A stretch of 64,000 nucleotides of DNA from Devosia sp. SD17-2 (GTDB taxonomy: Bacteria > Pseudomonadota > Alphaproteobacteria > Rhizobiales > Devosiaceae): contig NZ_CP104002.1 in the NCBI RefSeq assembly GCF_029201565.1, positions 248,001 to 312,000 on the forward strand. Direction: 5' to 3'. Below are positions 36,098-44,566 of the stretch, piece by piece. Below the pieces are notes generated by a model that was given only the letters and a program-made list of their open reading frames with translations, did no database searches and was not told where the DNA came from. Made by a program: the position numbers and the translations under genes. Every line of letters begins with the position of its first letter. Position 1 is the first letter of the stretch.

Positions 36098-37303
36098 TCA
36101 GCTGGTGCCGAAGTCTTTTATGGTGCCGCTTTCGGCTGCGAGGGCCGAGGGCGGTATTTTTGCGACCACGACCCTGTTCCGCCCCTCGGACTTTGCTCTG
36201 TAGAGCGCCTGGTCCGCCCGGCGCATGAGTTCGGACAGGGTGTCGTCCGTATCCTGCATTGCGGCACCAAAGGACGCCGAGAGGTTGAGCCCCTTGAGCT
36301 CGGGGGCGACATTGACCGGAAAGGCGGTCCGGACCGCTTCGGCATAGAGCCGGCCGCAGGCAAGATTGGTCCCCGGCAGGAAAATGGCGAACTCCTCGCC
36401 GCCCGTGCGCCCAAGCACCGCTGTCTGTGGAGCCGCCTCGCGCAGGGTTTTTGCAAATGCCGCAATCACCATGTCGCCGGTGGCGTGACCATGGGTATCG
36501 TTGATCTGCTTGAAGTGGTCGAGATCGGCGACAATCATCATGGCCGGAACGCCCGAGCGCTGCGACAGGGCCATGGCCCGCTCACTATGGTCCTCAAAAC
36601 CCCGCCGATTATGCAGGCCCGACAGCGCGTCGGTCTCCGAGCGGGCGGTGATTTCCGCCATCACATCCCGCACCATGATCAGCAGGACTGCAATGCCGGT
36701 GCTGATGTGGAGGATCGCGCCGACCGACTGGGAAATGGCGGCATAGGTCGAGCTAAGATAGCCCTGCGGCGCGCCGCCCGATCCGATCATCTGGGCCAGG
36801 AACGGCTTGGCAATGAAATGGATGATGACAGTGACGAGAATACCCATCAGCGCGACGTCGAGAATGCGCCTCGCCGGCAGCTTGACCATCATGCCAAGCG
36901 CGACGAGCAGGATCAGCGCATAAGGCAGCTGGTAGAGCATTGCGCGCAGGAACGAGTCCCGCGGCATTTCCATGCTGAACAGATTGATCAGCATGGACAC
37001 TGCCACCAGCCCCGTCAGCACGCGCAACGGGGGCGAGAGGCGATAGTGCCGCGCCAGGCCGATGACGATAAAGGCGAGCGCGAACAGGAAGATCGAGAAC
37101 AGCGCGAAGGCGACCGGTCGGGCGTCCGCCTGGAACGGGAGCACGAACTCCAGCACCGAGGTGACGACGCCGCATCCATAGCCAAACGCGATCCAGCGGG
37201 CGCCCAATGCCAATCGATAATAAGCCGCCAGAACGCCGAAAGCTGTCGCAAAGAGGCCGGCCACAAACAAATTGATGGCAAGCACGAAAGCCGCGGCGCT
37301 CAT
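36098..37303 (-). CDS. Membrane-bound diguanylate cyclase (GGDEF)
   Basis: A 401-residue protein with seven or so hydrophobic helices in the first 225 residues, then a GGDEF domain. The metal-binding VADLDHFKQINDTHGHATGD and active site GRTGGEEFAIFLPG (GGEEF, an active variant) are intact. The DQALYRAKSEGRNRV end is typical. Unlike the PAS-GGDEF-EAL protein at 3-5 kb, no RxxD inhibitory site sits five residues before the motif, so product inhibition is probably absent. The membrane part resembles 7TM sensor modules; its signal is unknown. Synthesises c-di-GMP at the inner membrane. Confidence 0.94.
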   Translation of the reverse strand: MSAAAFVLAINLFVAGLFATAFGVLAAYYRLALGARWIAFGYGCGVVTSVLEFVLPFQADARPVAFALFSIFLFALAFIVIGLARHYRLSPPLRVLTGLVAVSMLINLFSMEMPRDSFLRAMLYQLPYALILLVALGMMVKLPARRILDVALMGILVTVIIHFIAKPFLAQMIGSGGAPQGYLSSTYAAISQSVGAILHISTGIAVLLIMVRDVMAEITARSETDALSGLHNRRGFEDHSERAMALSQRSGVPAMMIVADLDHFKQINDTHGHATGDMVIAAFAKTLREAAPQTAVLGRTGGEEFAIFLPGTNLACGRLYAEAVRTAFPVNVAPELKGLNLSASFGAAMQDTDDTLSELMRRADQALYRAKSEGRNRVVVAKIPPSALAAESGTIKDFGTS

Positions 37304-37383
37304 GGGAAGACTACTCAGAAATGGCGATGCGGCAATCTAGTCCCGGTGGCTGTAACGAACGGTAAACGCCCGTAGGCAAAGGC

Positions 37384-38394
37384 TTAATTCCTCGGGGAAA
37401 CCCCAAGAGCCTCGGCAATCAGGGCAAAGGAACGCCTGCGCAGCTCGTAGGAATGGATGGTGGTGGTCAGCATCACCTCATCCGCGCCGGCCTCCTTGGC
37501 TTTGGCGGAAATGGTCTCGGCCATCTGTTCTGCCGAGCCGATCAGCCAGAGGGTCGACTGATGGGCGATGATCTGTTCCTGCTGCGGGGTCAGCTTGTGG
37601 GCCAGCGCTTCTCCGGGTGGGGTCAGGTGGCGCTGCTCGCCGGTGAGGAAACGCGCCCAGTTAACCGCCTGTGAGCTCGAAAGATATTTTGCCTCCTCCT
37701 CGGTCGGGGCCGCGATCACCGACAGACAGAGGATGGTCTTGGGTTCCGGAAAATCCTCGGAGGGCTCGAAGGCGGCGCGATAGGCGGCAAAGGCCGGAGC
37801 TGCCGGCGTGTGCGAAAAATGGGCGGCAAAGGCATAGCCAAAGCCGATCTGGCCAGCCGCCTGCGCGCTCGCACCGGATGATCCGAGCAGCCATTTCGGT
37901 GGCAGGCGCACACCACCCGGCGACACTGGCACGCGCGAATAGGGGTGATCGGGCGGAAAGCCGTCCTCGTCAAAGGCCATGAGCTCGGCCAGATAGTTTG
38001 AAAATTCCTCGCCCCCGCCACTGCGGAGCGCCCGCATGGCGTAGCCGTCGCCACCGGGTGCCCGCCCAAGGCCAAGGTCGATGCGGCCGGGGTGCAGCGC
38101 CTCGAGCGTGCGGTAGGCCTCGGCAATGCGCAGCGGGGCATGATTGAGCAGCATCACACCGCCCGAGCCGACGCGTATATTCTTCGTCGCCGCGGCGGCG
38201 CTGCCGATCAGGATTTCCGGGACCGAGGACGCAATGGAGGGCATGCCATGGTGCTCGGCGTACCAGAGCCGTTCATAGCCGAGCCTGTCCGCAGCCTGGG
38301 CCAGCAGGATGGTCTCGCCCATGGCCTCTGCGGTGGAGCTGCCTTGAGCGATTGGGGCGAGATCCTGCAGCGACAGGGCGAATGGAGCGGACAT
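37384..38394 (-). CDS. LLM-class flavin-dependent oxidoreductase
   Basis: A 336-residue luciferase-like monooxygenase of the single-chain group. Supporting blocks are GETILLAQAADRLGYERLWYAEHHG, VGSGGVMLLNHAPLRIAEAYRTLEALHPGRIDLGLGRAPG (FMN pocket; split across residues 70-115) and LLGSSGASAQAAGQIGFGYAFA. It uses FMNH2 from a partner reductase and oxygen; the substrate is unknown. It is transcribed alone, divergent from the first PagL-like gene. Confidence 0.93.
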   Translation of the reverse strand: MSAPFALSLQDLAPIAQGSSTAEAMGETILLAQAADRLGYERLWYAEHHGMPSIASSVPEILIGSAAAATKNIRVGSGGVMLLNHAPLRIAEAYRTLEALHPGRIDLGLGRAPGGDGYAMRALRSGGGEEFSNYLAELMAFDEDGFPPDHPYSRVPVSPGGVRLPPKWLLGSSGASAQAAGQIGFGYAFAAHFSHTPAAPAFAAYRAAFEPSEDFPEPKTILCLSVIAAPTEEEAKYLSSSQAVNWARFLTGEQRHLTPPGEALAHKLTPQQEQIIAHQSTLWLIGSAEQMAETISAKAKEAGADEVMLTTTIHSYELRRRSFALIAEALGVSPRN

Positions 38395-38594
38395 GACATA
38401 ACCTTGGCTGAATATCGTTTATCGGTAGATCACGATGAAGGGGGGTAAGGTCAAGGGTCTGCACCGGATTTTTTGTCCTGAGCTGCCGTTCGGCTTAATC
38501 GCTCATTAGGGACAATTTTAATCAAACCTTGCCGACCTCGCCGCGCGCGCGCCCAATGCCGCTCTACTCCCGAACGAATTGCCGAGGTTTTGTG

Positions 38595-39158
38595 ATGCGC
38601 ACCGCATTGTCCCGAATGCTCATCTCCTGTCTCGGACTGTTCCTCGCCTTGGTTGCGGTCGTGCCCGCCAGCGCCCAGGTTGCCTTCCTGCCGGAAGTGC
38701 GTGGCGGCGTCTTAGCCCGTGATGCGTTCCAGCCGGGCGGCAATCTCTTCGATGGCACCCGTATCCGCGATTTCAACGCCGAACTCCTGTTCAGCGTGCC
38801 CGATCTCAACGCCTGGACCGTCGCCGGAGAGCTGCGCCCCCATGTCGGCGCCACCTTCAATACCGAGGGCGGCGAAAACCTTTTCTATACCGGGCTCAGC
38901 TGGACCTTCAGGCCGCCGCTCCTGCCCATTTTTGCCGAAGTGGGCGGTGGTGCAGCGCTTCATAGCGCCAGCTTCAGCGACCAGCCCAGCCGCTTCGGCT
39001 GCGCCGTGCTGGCGCAGGGACAGGCTAGTGTCGGCGTCGAGTTCCTGCCCCGCACCGCGCTCATGGCCACGGTCCAGCACGCGACCGATTTTGGTCTCTG
39101 CAACACACCCAATGACGGCATGACCAGTGCCGGCCTGCGCCTTGGCATCCGGTTCTAG
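38595..39158 (+). CDS. PagL-like outer-membrane beta-barrel protein (paralogue 1)
   Basis: A 187-residue secreted protein with a clear signal peptide (LISCLGLFLALVAVVPASAQ). The alternating-residue pattern of a small beta barrel ends in GLRLGIRF, with a terminal Phe as in outer-membrane proteins. LPEVRGGVLARDAF, ELRPHVGATFN and FAEVGGGAALHSA match acyloxyacyl hydrolase/PagL-like proteins. At the expected active site it reads HATDFGL, whereas PagL enzymes have HxSN, so the serine is replaced by threonine. It may be inactive as a lipid A deacylase. The gene next door encodes a paralogue of identical length. The chosen ATG follows a GTG that would also serve. Confidence 0.75.
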   Translation: MRTALSRMLISCLGLFLALVAVVPASAQVAFLPEVRGGVLARDAFQPGGNLFDGTRIRDFNAELLFSVPDLNAWTVAGELRPHVGATFNTEGGENLFYTGLSWTFRPPLLPIFAEVGGGAALHSASFSDQPSRFGCAVLAQGQASVGVEFLPRTALMATVQHATDFGLCNTPNDGMTSAGLRLGIRF

Positions 39159-39234
39159 CGATAAACGTGACTGGCCGAGGGCTTGACCCAAGGGAAGGGT
39201 TCGTCGCTAAATCGCCCCCTTCCGGGAGACGTCT

Positions 39235-39798
39235 ATGACCAAACCCCTCGCAATCTTGCTTCTGGCTAGCCTCGCCTGCACGGCTCCGGCCGTGAGCCAG
39301 GAGTTTGGCATCTCCGAAGTGCGCGGTGGGGTCTTTGTCCATAGCGCCGACGAACCCGGCGATCTCTTCGGCGTCTTTTCCGTCGAGCGCATGCAGGACA
39401 TCAATGTCGAGCTCCTGTTCGACGTGCCGGCGATGACGTCATGGCTGGCCTGGGGCGAGCTGCGGCCGCATCTGGGCGCCACATTCAATTTCGGTGGGCT
39501 CGAAAGCATGGTCTATGGCGGGGTCAGCTGGACACTGCCCCTCGCCGATACCCCGGTCTTTGTCGAAGCCAGCCTTGGTGGTGCCGTGCACAATGGCAAT
39601 ACGCTGGGTAATGCGGTCTATCCCGCCCGCAACCTCGGCTGTGGCCTCGTCTTCCGCGAGTCGGTCAGCCTCGGTGTCAAACTCAACGACAATGCCTCGA
39701 TCATGGCGACGGCCGAGCATGCCTCAAACGCCAATCTTTGCGACCATGGCAATCGCGGCCTTACCAATATCGGCGTCCGCTTCGGCTACAGGTTCTAG
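39235..39798 (+). CDS. PagL-like outer-membrane beta-barrel protein (paralogue 2)
   Basis: A 187-residue paralogue of the preceding gene, 76 bases downstream. It has a signal peptide (LAILLLASLACTAPAVSQ), SEVRGGVFVHSADEPG, AWGELRPHLGATFNFGG, FVEASLGGAVHNG and a terminal GYRF. The catalytic motif is HASNANL, with the expected His and Ser. The Glu that completes the PagL triad is not in the usual place; the segment after it reads NRGLTNIGVRFGYRF. Lipid A 3-O-deacylase activity is therefore possible but unproven. It may be co-transcribed with the first copy and ends at a bidirectional terminator shared with sdhB. Confidence 0.78.
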   Translation: MTKPLAILLLASLACTAPAVSQEFGISEVRGGVFVHSADEPGDLFGVFSVERMQDINVELLFDVPAMTSWLAWGELRPHLGATFNFGGLESMVYGGVSWTLPLADTPVFVEASLGGAVHNGNTLGNAVYPARNLGCGLVFRESVSLGVKLNDNASIMATAEHASNANLCDHGNRGLTNIGVRFGYRF

Positions 39799-39835
39799 CC
39801 CCGGATTTCTGGCGCCGCCCGAACCGACCCATCAA

Positions 39836-39866
39836 ACAAAAAAGCCCGCGGTGACGCGGGCCTTTT
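39836..39866. terminator. Bidirectional terminator between PagL-like gene and sdh operon
   Basis: A 7-bp GC stem (GCCCGCG/CGCGGGC, 39844-39861) with loop GTGA has CTTTTC on its plus-strand side and TTTTTTGTTTG on its minus-strand side. It can end both convergent transcripts, more strongly the sdh operon. Confidence 0.85.
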
Positions 39867-39884
39867 CATGGAATGTGCCTGAGA

Positions 39885-40667
39885 TCAGGCGGCCTTGCGC
39901 TCGACCATCATCTTCTTGATCTGGGCAATGGCCTTGGCGGGGTTGAGCCCCTTGGGGCAAACCTTGGCGCAGTTCATGATCGTGTGGCAGCGATAAAGCT
40001 TGAAGGGGTCTTCAAGATTGTCGAGGCGCTCATTGGTGGTTTCGTCGCGGCTGTCGATGAGCCAGCGATAGGCCTGCAGCAGGGCTGCGGGGCCGAGATA
40101 TTTCTCGCCGTTCCACCAGTAGGATGGGCAAGAGGTCGAGCAGCAGGCGCACAGGATGCACTCATAGAGCCCGTCAAGCTTGGCGCGGTTCTCGACCGAT
40201 TGCGTCCATTCCTTTTGCGGGGTGGGCGAAGTGGTCTTGAGCCAGGGCTCGATGGCGCGATGCTGGGCGTAGAAATTGGTGAGGTCGGGGACCAGGTCCT
40301 TGACCACCGGCATGTGCGGCAGTGGGTAGATCTTCACCGGGCCGGTCGAGTCATCCATGCCCTTGGTGCAGGCGAGGGTGTTGAGCCCGTTGATGTTCAT
40401 CGAGCATGACCCGCAGATGCCTTCGCGGCAGGAGCGGCGCAGGGTCAGGGTCGGGTCGGTGTTGTTCTTGATGTAGAGCAGCGCATCGAGAACCATGGGC
40501 CCGCAATTGTCGAGATCGACGAAATAGGTGTCGATGCGCGGGTTTTCGTTCTTGTCCGGGTCATACCGATAGATGTGGTATTCGCGCAGGCGTGTTGCCC
40601 CGGCGGGCTTGGGCCAGGTCTTGCCCTTCTGTGGGCGGTCGGCCTTGCGCAGTGTCAGTTCGGCCAT
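39885..40667 (-). CDS. sdhB: Succinate dehydrogenase iron-sulfur subunit
   Basis: A 260-residue electron-transfer subunit of complex II. Three cluster motifs are visible: CREGICGSC plus a following Cys for [2Fe-2S], [16 protein letters not shown], and [17 protein letters not shown] for the [4Fe-4S] and [3Fe-4S] clusters. The N-terminal [18 protein letters not shown] segment is typical. GAGGAT precedes the ATG. It is the last gene of the operon, 56 bases after a small secreted-protein gene instead of following sdhA directly. A GCGCCG/CGGCGC hairpin lies in that gap. Confidence 0.98.
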   Translation of the reverse strand: MAELTLRKADRPQKGKTWPKPAGATRLREYHIYRYDPDKNENPRIDTYFVDLDNCGPMVLDALLYIKNNTDPTLTLRRSCREGICGSCSMNINGLNTLACTKGMDDSTGPVKIYPLPHMPVVKDLVPDLTNFYAQHRAIEPWLKTTSPTPQKEWTQSVENRAKLDGLYECILCACCSTSCPSYWWNGEKYLGPAALLQAYRWLIDSRDETTNERLDNLEDPFKLYRCHTIMNCAKVCPKGLNPAKAIAQIKKMMVERKAA

Positions 40668-40723
40668 TTTATCCTCATGTTGCGCCGCTCAACCGGCGCG
40701 ATAGGGGTCGATGGGTGGCAGCC

Positions 40724-41014
40724 TCAATAGTTGGGCTTGCACACCTGGTTCGATTTGGCGACGTAGGTATTATAGGCGTTGAAATCGGCTGCAGCGGGCG
40801 CGCCGCCCTTCATCGAAGAGATGACGACGCCCATGAAACGCTCGTCGATCAGCGTCATTGCGGCGTCGGCCTTGCAGGCGCAGAGCTCCTGGTTCTGGGA
40901 GATGCCCATGCAGACCTCGAAGAACTCCTGCTTCTGCGCAGAAGTCGGGGCGGCATAAGCAGCCGTGGCCAGAAGGCTGAAACCGGTAACGAGAGCAAAT
41001 ATCTGCGTTTTCAT
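40724..41014 (-). CDS. Small secreted Cys-containing protein in sdh operon
   Basis: A 96-residue protein I do not recognise. A signal peptide (FALVTGFSLLATAAYA, cleavage near residue 21) is followed by a mature domain of about 75 residues with four cysteines (FFEVCMGIS, LCACKADA, QVCKPNY), which could form two disulfides. It carries GAGGAGG just before the ATG, overlapping the end of the upstream lipoprotein gene. It is embedded between sdhA and sdhB on the same strand, so it is co-transcribed with complex II. Whether it acts with succinate dehydrogenase or is a passenger is unknown. Confidence 0.8.
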   Translation of the reverse strand: MKTQIFALVTGFSLLATAAYAAPTSAQKQEFFEVCMGISQNQELCACKADAAMTLIDERFMGVVISSMKGGAPAAADFNAYNTYVAKSNQVCKPNY

Positions 41015-41025
41015 GACGCCTCCTC

Positions 41026-41616
41026 TTATCCGCGGGCAAGTTTGACGTTGCGGGGGCCGAAACTGGAGTTGAAGCTGCCGGTGTAGCCATTCTGGCCATC
41101 GGGCGACAACTGACCGAGAATGCGGCCGGACGCATTGGTCAGGGCAATGCCGCTGCCGGCATTCATCCAGCCGCGGGCTTCCTCGAAATCGCTCGAGCAG
41201 AACCCGTTCTGGTCGAGCTGCATGGCGCCGGCCGAACCCGCTAGCGGCGCCGTGCCGAAGGAGATCGTGCAGCGGCGAGCAAAGTCGTCTGTCAGCGTCC
41301 AGGTGCCGAACGGCGCACCGAAGCCGGCGCTTGAGGCGCCCGCCGAGCCGATGACAAAGCTGCCACCGGTGAGAACGCGCTGGCCGGTCTGCGGGTCGAT
41401 GCGCGTCTGGGTCGTGACAGCGCCGGAATTGCCATAGACGGTCTCCTGGGAGACGCCGGGCTGGAATGCCGGACGCGGTGGGGCCGGGCGGTCGTCAAAT
41501 CCGCCGTCGCCGGTGGTCTCACAGCCCGCCAGTGCTGCCACGGTCACTGCCAGCACGGCAAAGCGGGCGACTGGGCCGCGTCGGGAGAAAAGCCTGTTAA
41601 GATTGGCGCTTCGCAT
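41026..41616 (-). CDS. Lipoprotein with protease-inhibitor Inh/Omp19-like domain
   Basis: A 196-residue lipoprotein: basic N-terminus, hydrophobic helix, then lipobox LAGC (Cys near residue 32). After a Pro/Gly-rich linker comes a domain with APFGTWTLTDDFARRCTISFG, followed by MQLDQNGFCSSDFEEARGWMNAGSGIALTNASGRILG. This W...C...C layout fits the AprI/Inh beta-barrel (as in Brucella Omp19). Such proteins inhibit metalloproteases or stay in the outer membrane. The ATG overlaps the sdhA stop (TGATG), so it is translationally coupled to sdhA, an unusual location. Confidence 0.8.
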   Translation of the reverse strand: MRSANLNRLFSRRGPVARFAVLAVTVAALAGCETTGDGGFDDRPAPPRPAFQPGVSQETVYGNSGAVTTQTRIDPQTGQRVLTGGSFVIGSAGASSAGFGAPFGTWTLTDDFARRCTISFGTAPLAGSAGAMQLDQNGFCSSDFEEARGWMNAGSGIALTNASGRILGQLSPDGQNGYTGSFNSSFGPRNVKLARG

Positions 41617-43427
41617 CAGTACACGCGTGCTTTGGGTGCGATCTTTTTCAGGTCGATGCCACCCTCGGCCTCCGGCGTCAGCGGATCGGTGATGACGGGG
41701 CGGTAGTCGAGGCGCACTTCGCCGGTCTCGACGTTGAGGTGGCTCAGCGTGTGCTTTCGCCAGTTGACGTCGTCGCGGTTGGGGAAGTCCTCATGCGCAT
41801 GAGCGCCGCGGCTTTCCTGGCGGGCTTCGGCCGAAACCACCGTGGTCATGGCGCAGGCCATGAGGTTTTCGAGCTCGAGGGTTTCCACGAGGTCCGAGTT
41901 CCAGATCAGCGAGCGGTCGGTGACCTGAACGTCATGCAGACGCGAATAGATCTCGGTCATGCGGGCAACGCCCTGCTTGAGCGAGGCATCGGTGCGGAAC
42001 ACCGCCGCGTCGGCCTGCATGGTGCGCTGCATCTCGTCGCGCAGCTTTGCCGTGGGCTGAGAGCCGTTGGCATTGCGCAGGCGATCGAAGCGGGCAAGAA
42101 TCTTGTCGTCCTCGGCCTTGTTGATGCCGGGCACCGGAGCGTTCTTGTCGAGCACCTTGCCGGCCCGCAGCGCAGCGGCGCGGCCGAACACAACAAGGTC
42201 GGTCAGCGAGTTCGAGCCCAGGCGATTGGCGCCATGCACCGAGGCGCAGGCGGCTTCGCCCACGGCCATCAGGCCCGGCACGATGCGGGTCGGATCGTCG
42301 GCGGTCGGGTTGAGGACTTCGCCGTGATAGTTCGCGGGAATGCCGCCCATATTGTAGTGCACGGTCGGCAGCACCGGGATCGGTTCCCGGGTGAGATCCA
42401 CACCGGCAAAGATCTTGGCCGATTCCGTGATGCCCGGCAGACGCTCGTGCAGCACCTTTGGATCAAGATGATCGAGGTGGAGATAGATGTGGTCCTTGTT
42501 GGGACCAACACCGCGACCTTCACGGATCTCGAGCGTCATGCAGCGCGAGACGACGTCACGCGAGGCGAGATCCTTGGCGTTGGGCGCATAGCGCTCCATG
42601 AAGCGCTCACCTTCCGAATTGGTGAGATAGCCGCCTTCGCCCCGGGCGCCCTCGGTGATGAGCACGCCGGCGCCATAGATGCCTGTCGGGTGGAACTGCA
42701 CGAATTCCATGTCCTGCAGCGGCAGGCCGGCGCGGGCTACCATGCCATTGCCGTCGCCGGTGCAGGTATGGGCCGAGGTCGCCGAGAAATAGGAACGGCC
42801 ATAGCCGCCGGTCGCCAGCACCACCATTTTCGCGCGAAAACGGTGCAGCGTGCCGTCGTCGAGCTTCCAGGCGATGACGCCCTGGCATTCGCCGTTCTCG
42901 CCCATGATCAGGTCGAGCGCGAAATACTCGATAAAGAACTGCGCGTCGTTCTTGACCGACTGGCCATAGAGCGTGTGCAGGATGGCGTGGCCGGTGCGGT
43001 CAGCGGCGGCGCAGGTGCGCTGCACCGGCGGGCCGTCGCCGAATTCGGTCATGTGGCCGCCGAACGGGCGCTGGTAGATCTTGCCTTCCTGCGTACGGCT
43101 GAATGGCACGCCGTAGTGCTCGAGCTCGTAGATTGCGGCAGGCGCTTCGCGCGCCAGATATTCCATGGCGTCGTTGTCGCCGAGCCAGTCCGACCCTTTG
43201 ACGGTGTCGTACATGTGCCACTGCCAGCTGTCAGGGCCCATGTTCTGCAGCGAGGCGGCAATGCCGCCCTGGGCTGCAACGGTGTGCGAGCGGGTCGGGA
43301 AAACCTTGGTGATGCAGGCGGTGTTGAAACCCTGCTCGGCCATGCCGAGCGTGGCGCGCAGACCAGCGCCGCCGGCGCCCACGACCACCACGTCAAATTC
43401 ATGGTCGATCAGTTCGTAGTTAGCCAT
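41616..43427 (-). CDS. sdhA: Succinate dehydrogenase flavoprotein subunit
   Basis: A 603-residue catalytic subunit of complex II. It shows the FAD-binding [16 protein letters not shown], the covalent FAD-linked histidine in [11 protein letters not shown] (about residue 48), [10 protein letters not shown], and the [21 protein letters not shown] active-site region (split over residues 250-275). ATG 43427 is preferred over a TTG nine bases upstream. It lies five bases after sdhD, and its stop overlaps the lipoprotein gene. It oxidises succinate to fumarate, linking the TCA cycle to the quinone pool. Confidence 0.98.
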   Translation of the reverse strand: MANYELIDHEFDVVVVGAGGAGLRATLGMAEQGFNTACITKVFPTRSHTVAAQGGIAASLQNMGPDSWQWHMYDTVKGSDWLGDNDAMEYLAREAPAAIYELEHYGVPFSRTQEGKIYQRPFGGHMTEFGDGPPVQRTCAAADRTGHAILHTLYGQSVKNDAQFFIEYFALDLIMGENGECQGVIAWKLDDGTLHRFRAKMVVLATGGYGRSYFSATSAHTCTGDGNGMVARAGLPLQDMEFVQFHPTGIYGAGVLITEGARGEGGYLTNSEGERFMERYAPNAKDLASRDVVSRCMTLEIREGRGVGPNKDHIYLHLDHLDPKVLHERLPGITESAKIFAGVDLTREPIPVLPTVHYNMGGIPANYHGEVLNPTADDPTRIVPGLMAVGEAACASVHGANRLGSNSLTDLVVFGRAAALRAGKVLDKNAPVPGINKAEDDKILARFDRLRNANGSQPTAKLRDEMQRTMQADAAVFRTDASLKQGVARMTEIYSRLHDVQVTDRSLIWNSDLVETLELENLMACAMTTVVSAEARQESRGAHAHEDFPNRDDVNWRKHTLSHLNVETGEVRLDYRPVITDPLTPEAEGGIDLKKIAPKARVY

Positions 43428-43432
43428 GTCGA

Positions 43433-43825
43433 TCAACCCCAGAAGACGATCTTGAGCACCGAGCCGATACCGACCAGGGCAACAATCAGGCAGAAAAGCG
43501 TATTGAGCATCATGGCGAGGCGATACATCGAGCCGTGGAGGTAATCCTCGAGCGTATCGCGCATGCCATTGCGCATATGGATGGCGACGATGCCGATCAG
43601 CACGGCCAGCGGAATGCCGATCCAGCCATTGCCGATGACGGCAACGAGATCAGTGCGGTCCTGACCGGCGACACGGACCACCAGATACAGCAGCAGGCCG
43701 ATGAAGAGGACATTGCACAGCCCGGTGACGCGCTGGGTAATGAAGTGACGGGTGGAGGCCTTTGCGTCGCCATAATGGCTGCGCGGATTGGCGATCACGT
43801 CTTGGGTGATGATTTGTTCGCGCAT
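43433..43825 (-). CDS. sdhD: Succinate dehydrogenase membrane anchor subunit
   Basis: A 130-residue inner-membrane subunit with three hydrophobic helices. It begins [24 protein letters not shown], continues with [12 protein letters not shown], and has [13 protein letters not shown] near residue 87, containing the conserved His and Asp-Tyr of the quinone/heme side. Its ATG overlaps the sdhC stop (TGATG). Together with SdhC it anchors the complex and binds heme b and ubiquinone. Confidence 0.95.
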   Translation of the reverse strand: MREQIITQDVIANPRSHYGDAKASTRHFITQRVTGLCNVLFIGLLLYLVVRVAGQDRTDLVAVIGNGWIGIPLAVLIGIVAIHMRNGMRDTLEDYLHGSMYRLAMMLNTLFCLIVALVGIGSVLKIVFWG

Positions 43826-44211
43826 CAGGCTACCCACACAAAGATTGTCCAGATGAGAAGGGTGATCAGCACCGAGGCGATGATCGTCCCCCAGGCCATG
43901 GCTTCGCGCTGGCCGGGCTCCATCATGGCGGCAAAGTCCCAGACCCAGTGGCGCAGGCCGCCGAGCATGTGGTGCACCAGGCTCCAGGTGAAGCTGAACA
44001 GCACGAGCTGTCCGAACCAGCTGCCGAAGATGAAATTGACCGACATCAGCGCGTCCTGCCCCATCGCGGCGGCGGCCAGCCAGATCACGAACAGGGCCAT
44101 GCCCGCGTAATTGGCGATGCCGGTGGCACGGTGGAGGATGGACATCGCCATGGTGACGGTCCAGCGATAGATCTGCAAATGCGGGGAGGTAGGGCGGGCT
44201 CTGACCGACAT
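43825..44211 (-). CDS. sdhC: Succinate dehydrogenase cytochrome b556 subunit
   Basis: A 128-residue membrane subunit, first gene of the operon. The N-terminus RPTSPHLQIYRW and SILHRATGIANY (about residues 24-35) are the SdhC signature motifs, and HHMLGGLRHWVWD near residue 80 holds the heme b ligand histidine. Three membrane helices are visible. The operon order is sdhC-sdhD-sdhA-lipoprotein-small secreted protein-sdhB, apparently one transcript starting upstream of this gene. Confidence 0.97.
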   Translation of the reverse strand: MSVRARPTSPHLQIYRWTVTMAMSILHRATGIANYAGMALFVIWLAAAAMGQDALMSVNFIFGSWFGQLVLFSFTWSLVHHMLGGLRHWVWDFAAMMEPGQREAMAWGTIIASVLITLLIWTIFVWVA

Positions 44212-44566
44212 GGCTCTAATCCGGGGCCTTACGGAGGGACAATTTGTCGCCTCTAGTTTGGAATGGTTCGCGTTTTAGCGCTCAATCCTTAGCAAATCAA
44301 AGGTTGGAACCCCCGGCGAGATCAACTTTTGGCGCATCACGCACTTTGTTCGCATAGCGCACAGCGTGTTCGGATGGCGATTCGTTCCCGGTACAGTATT
44401 CGCCATCCCCGCTTCGGCAAATCTACCATCCGCGATTTTAGTCTCATCCCGCAGTGGGTAGTAGAAAATATACACTTGGAACCAAGTTTCTCGCCCCTTT
44501 TCTCCATAACAGTTCAGTAAGGAACATGTGCGACTCTCGAAGTTAATCCATTTGGGGGTTCAAACA
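44212..44566. other. Intergenic region between sdhC and the chemoreceptor gene
   Basis: About 355 bases between divergent genes, noticeably more A/T-rich than the surroundings, particularly in 44400-44566. It must carry the sdh promoter. A complete promoter consensus or palindromic operator was not identified with confidence. The only notable open frames are short and lack coding character. Confidence 0.4.
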
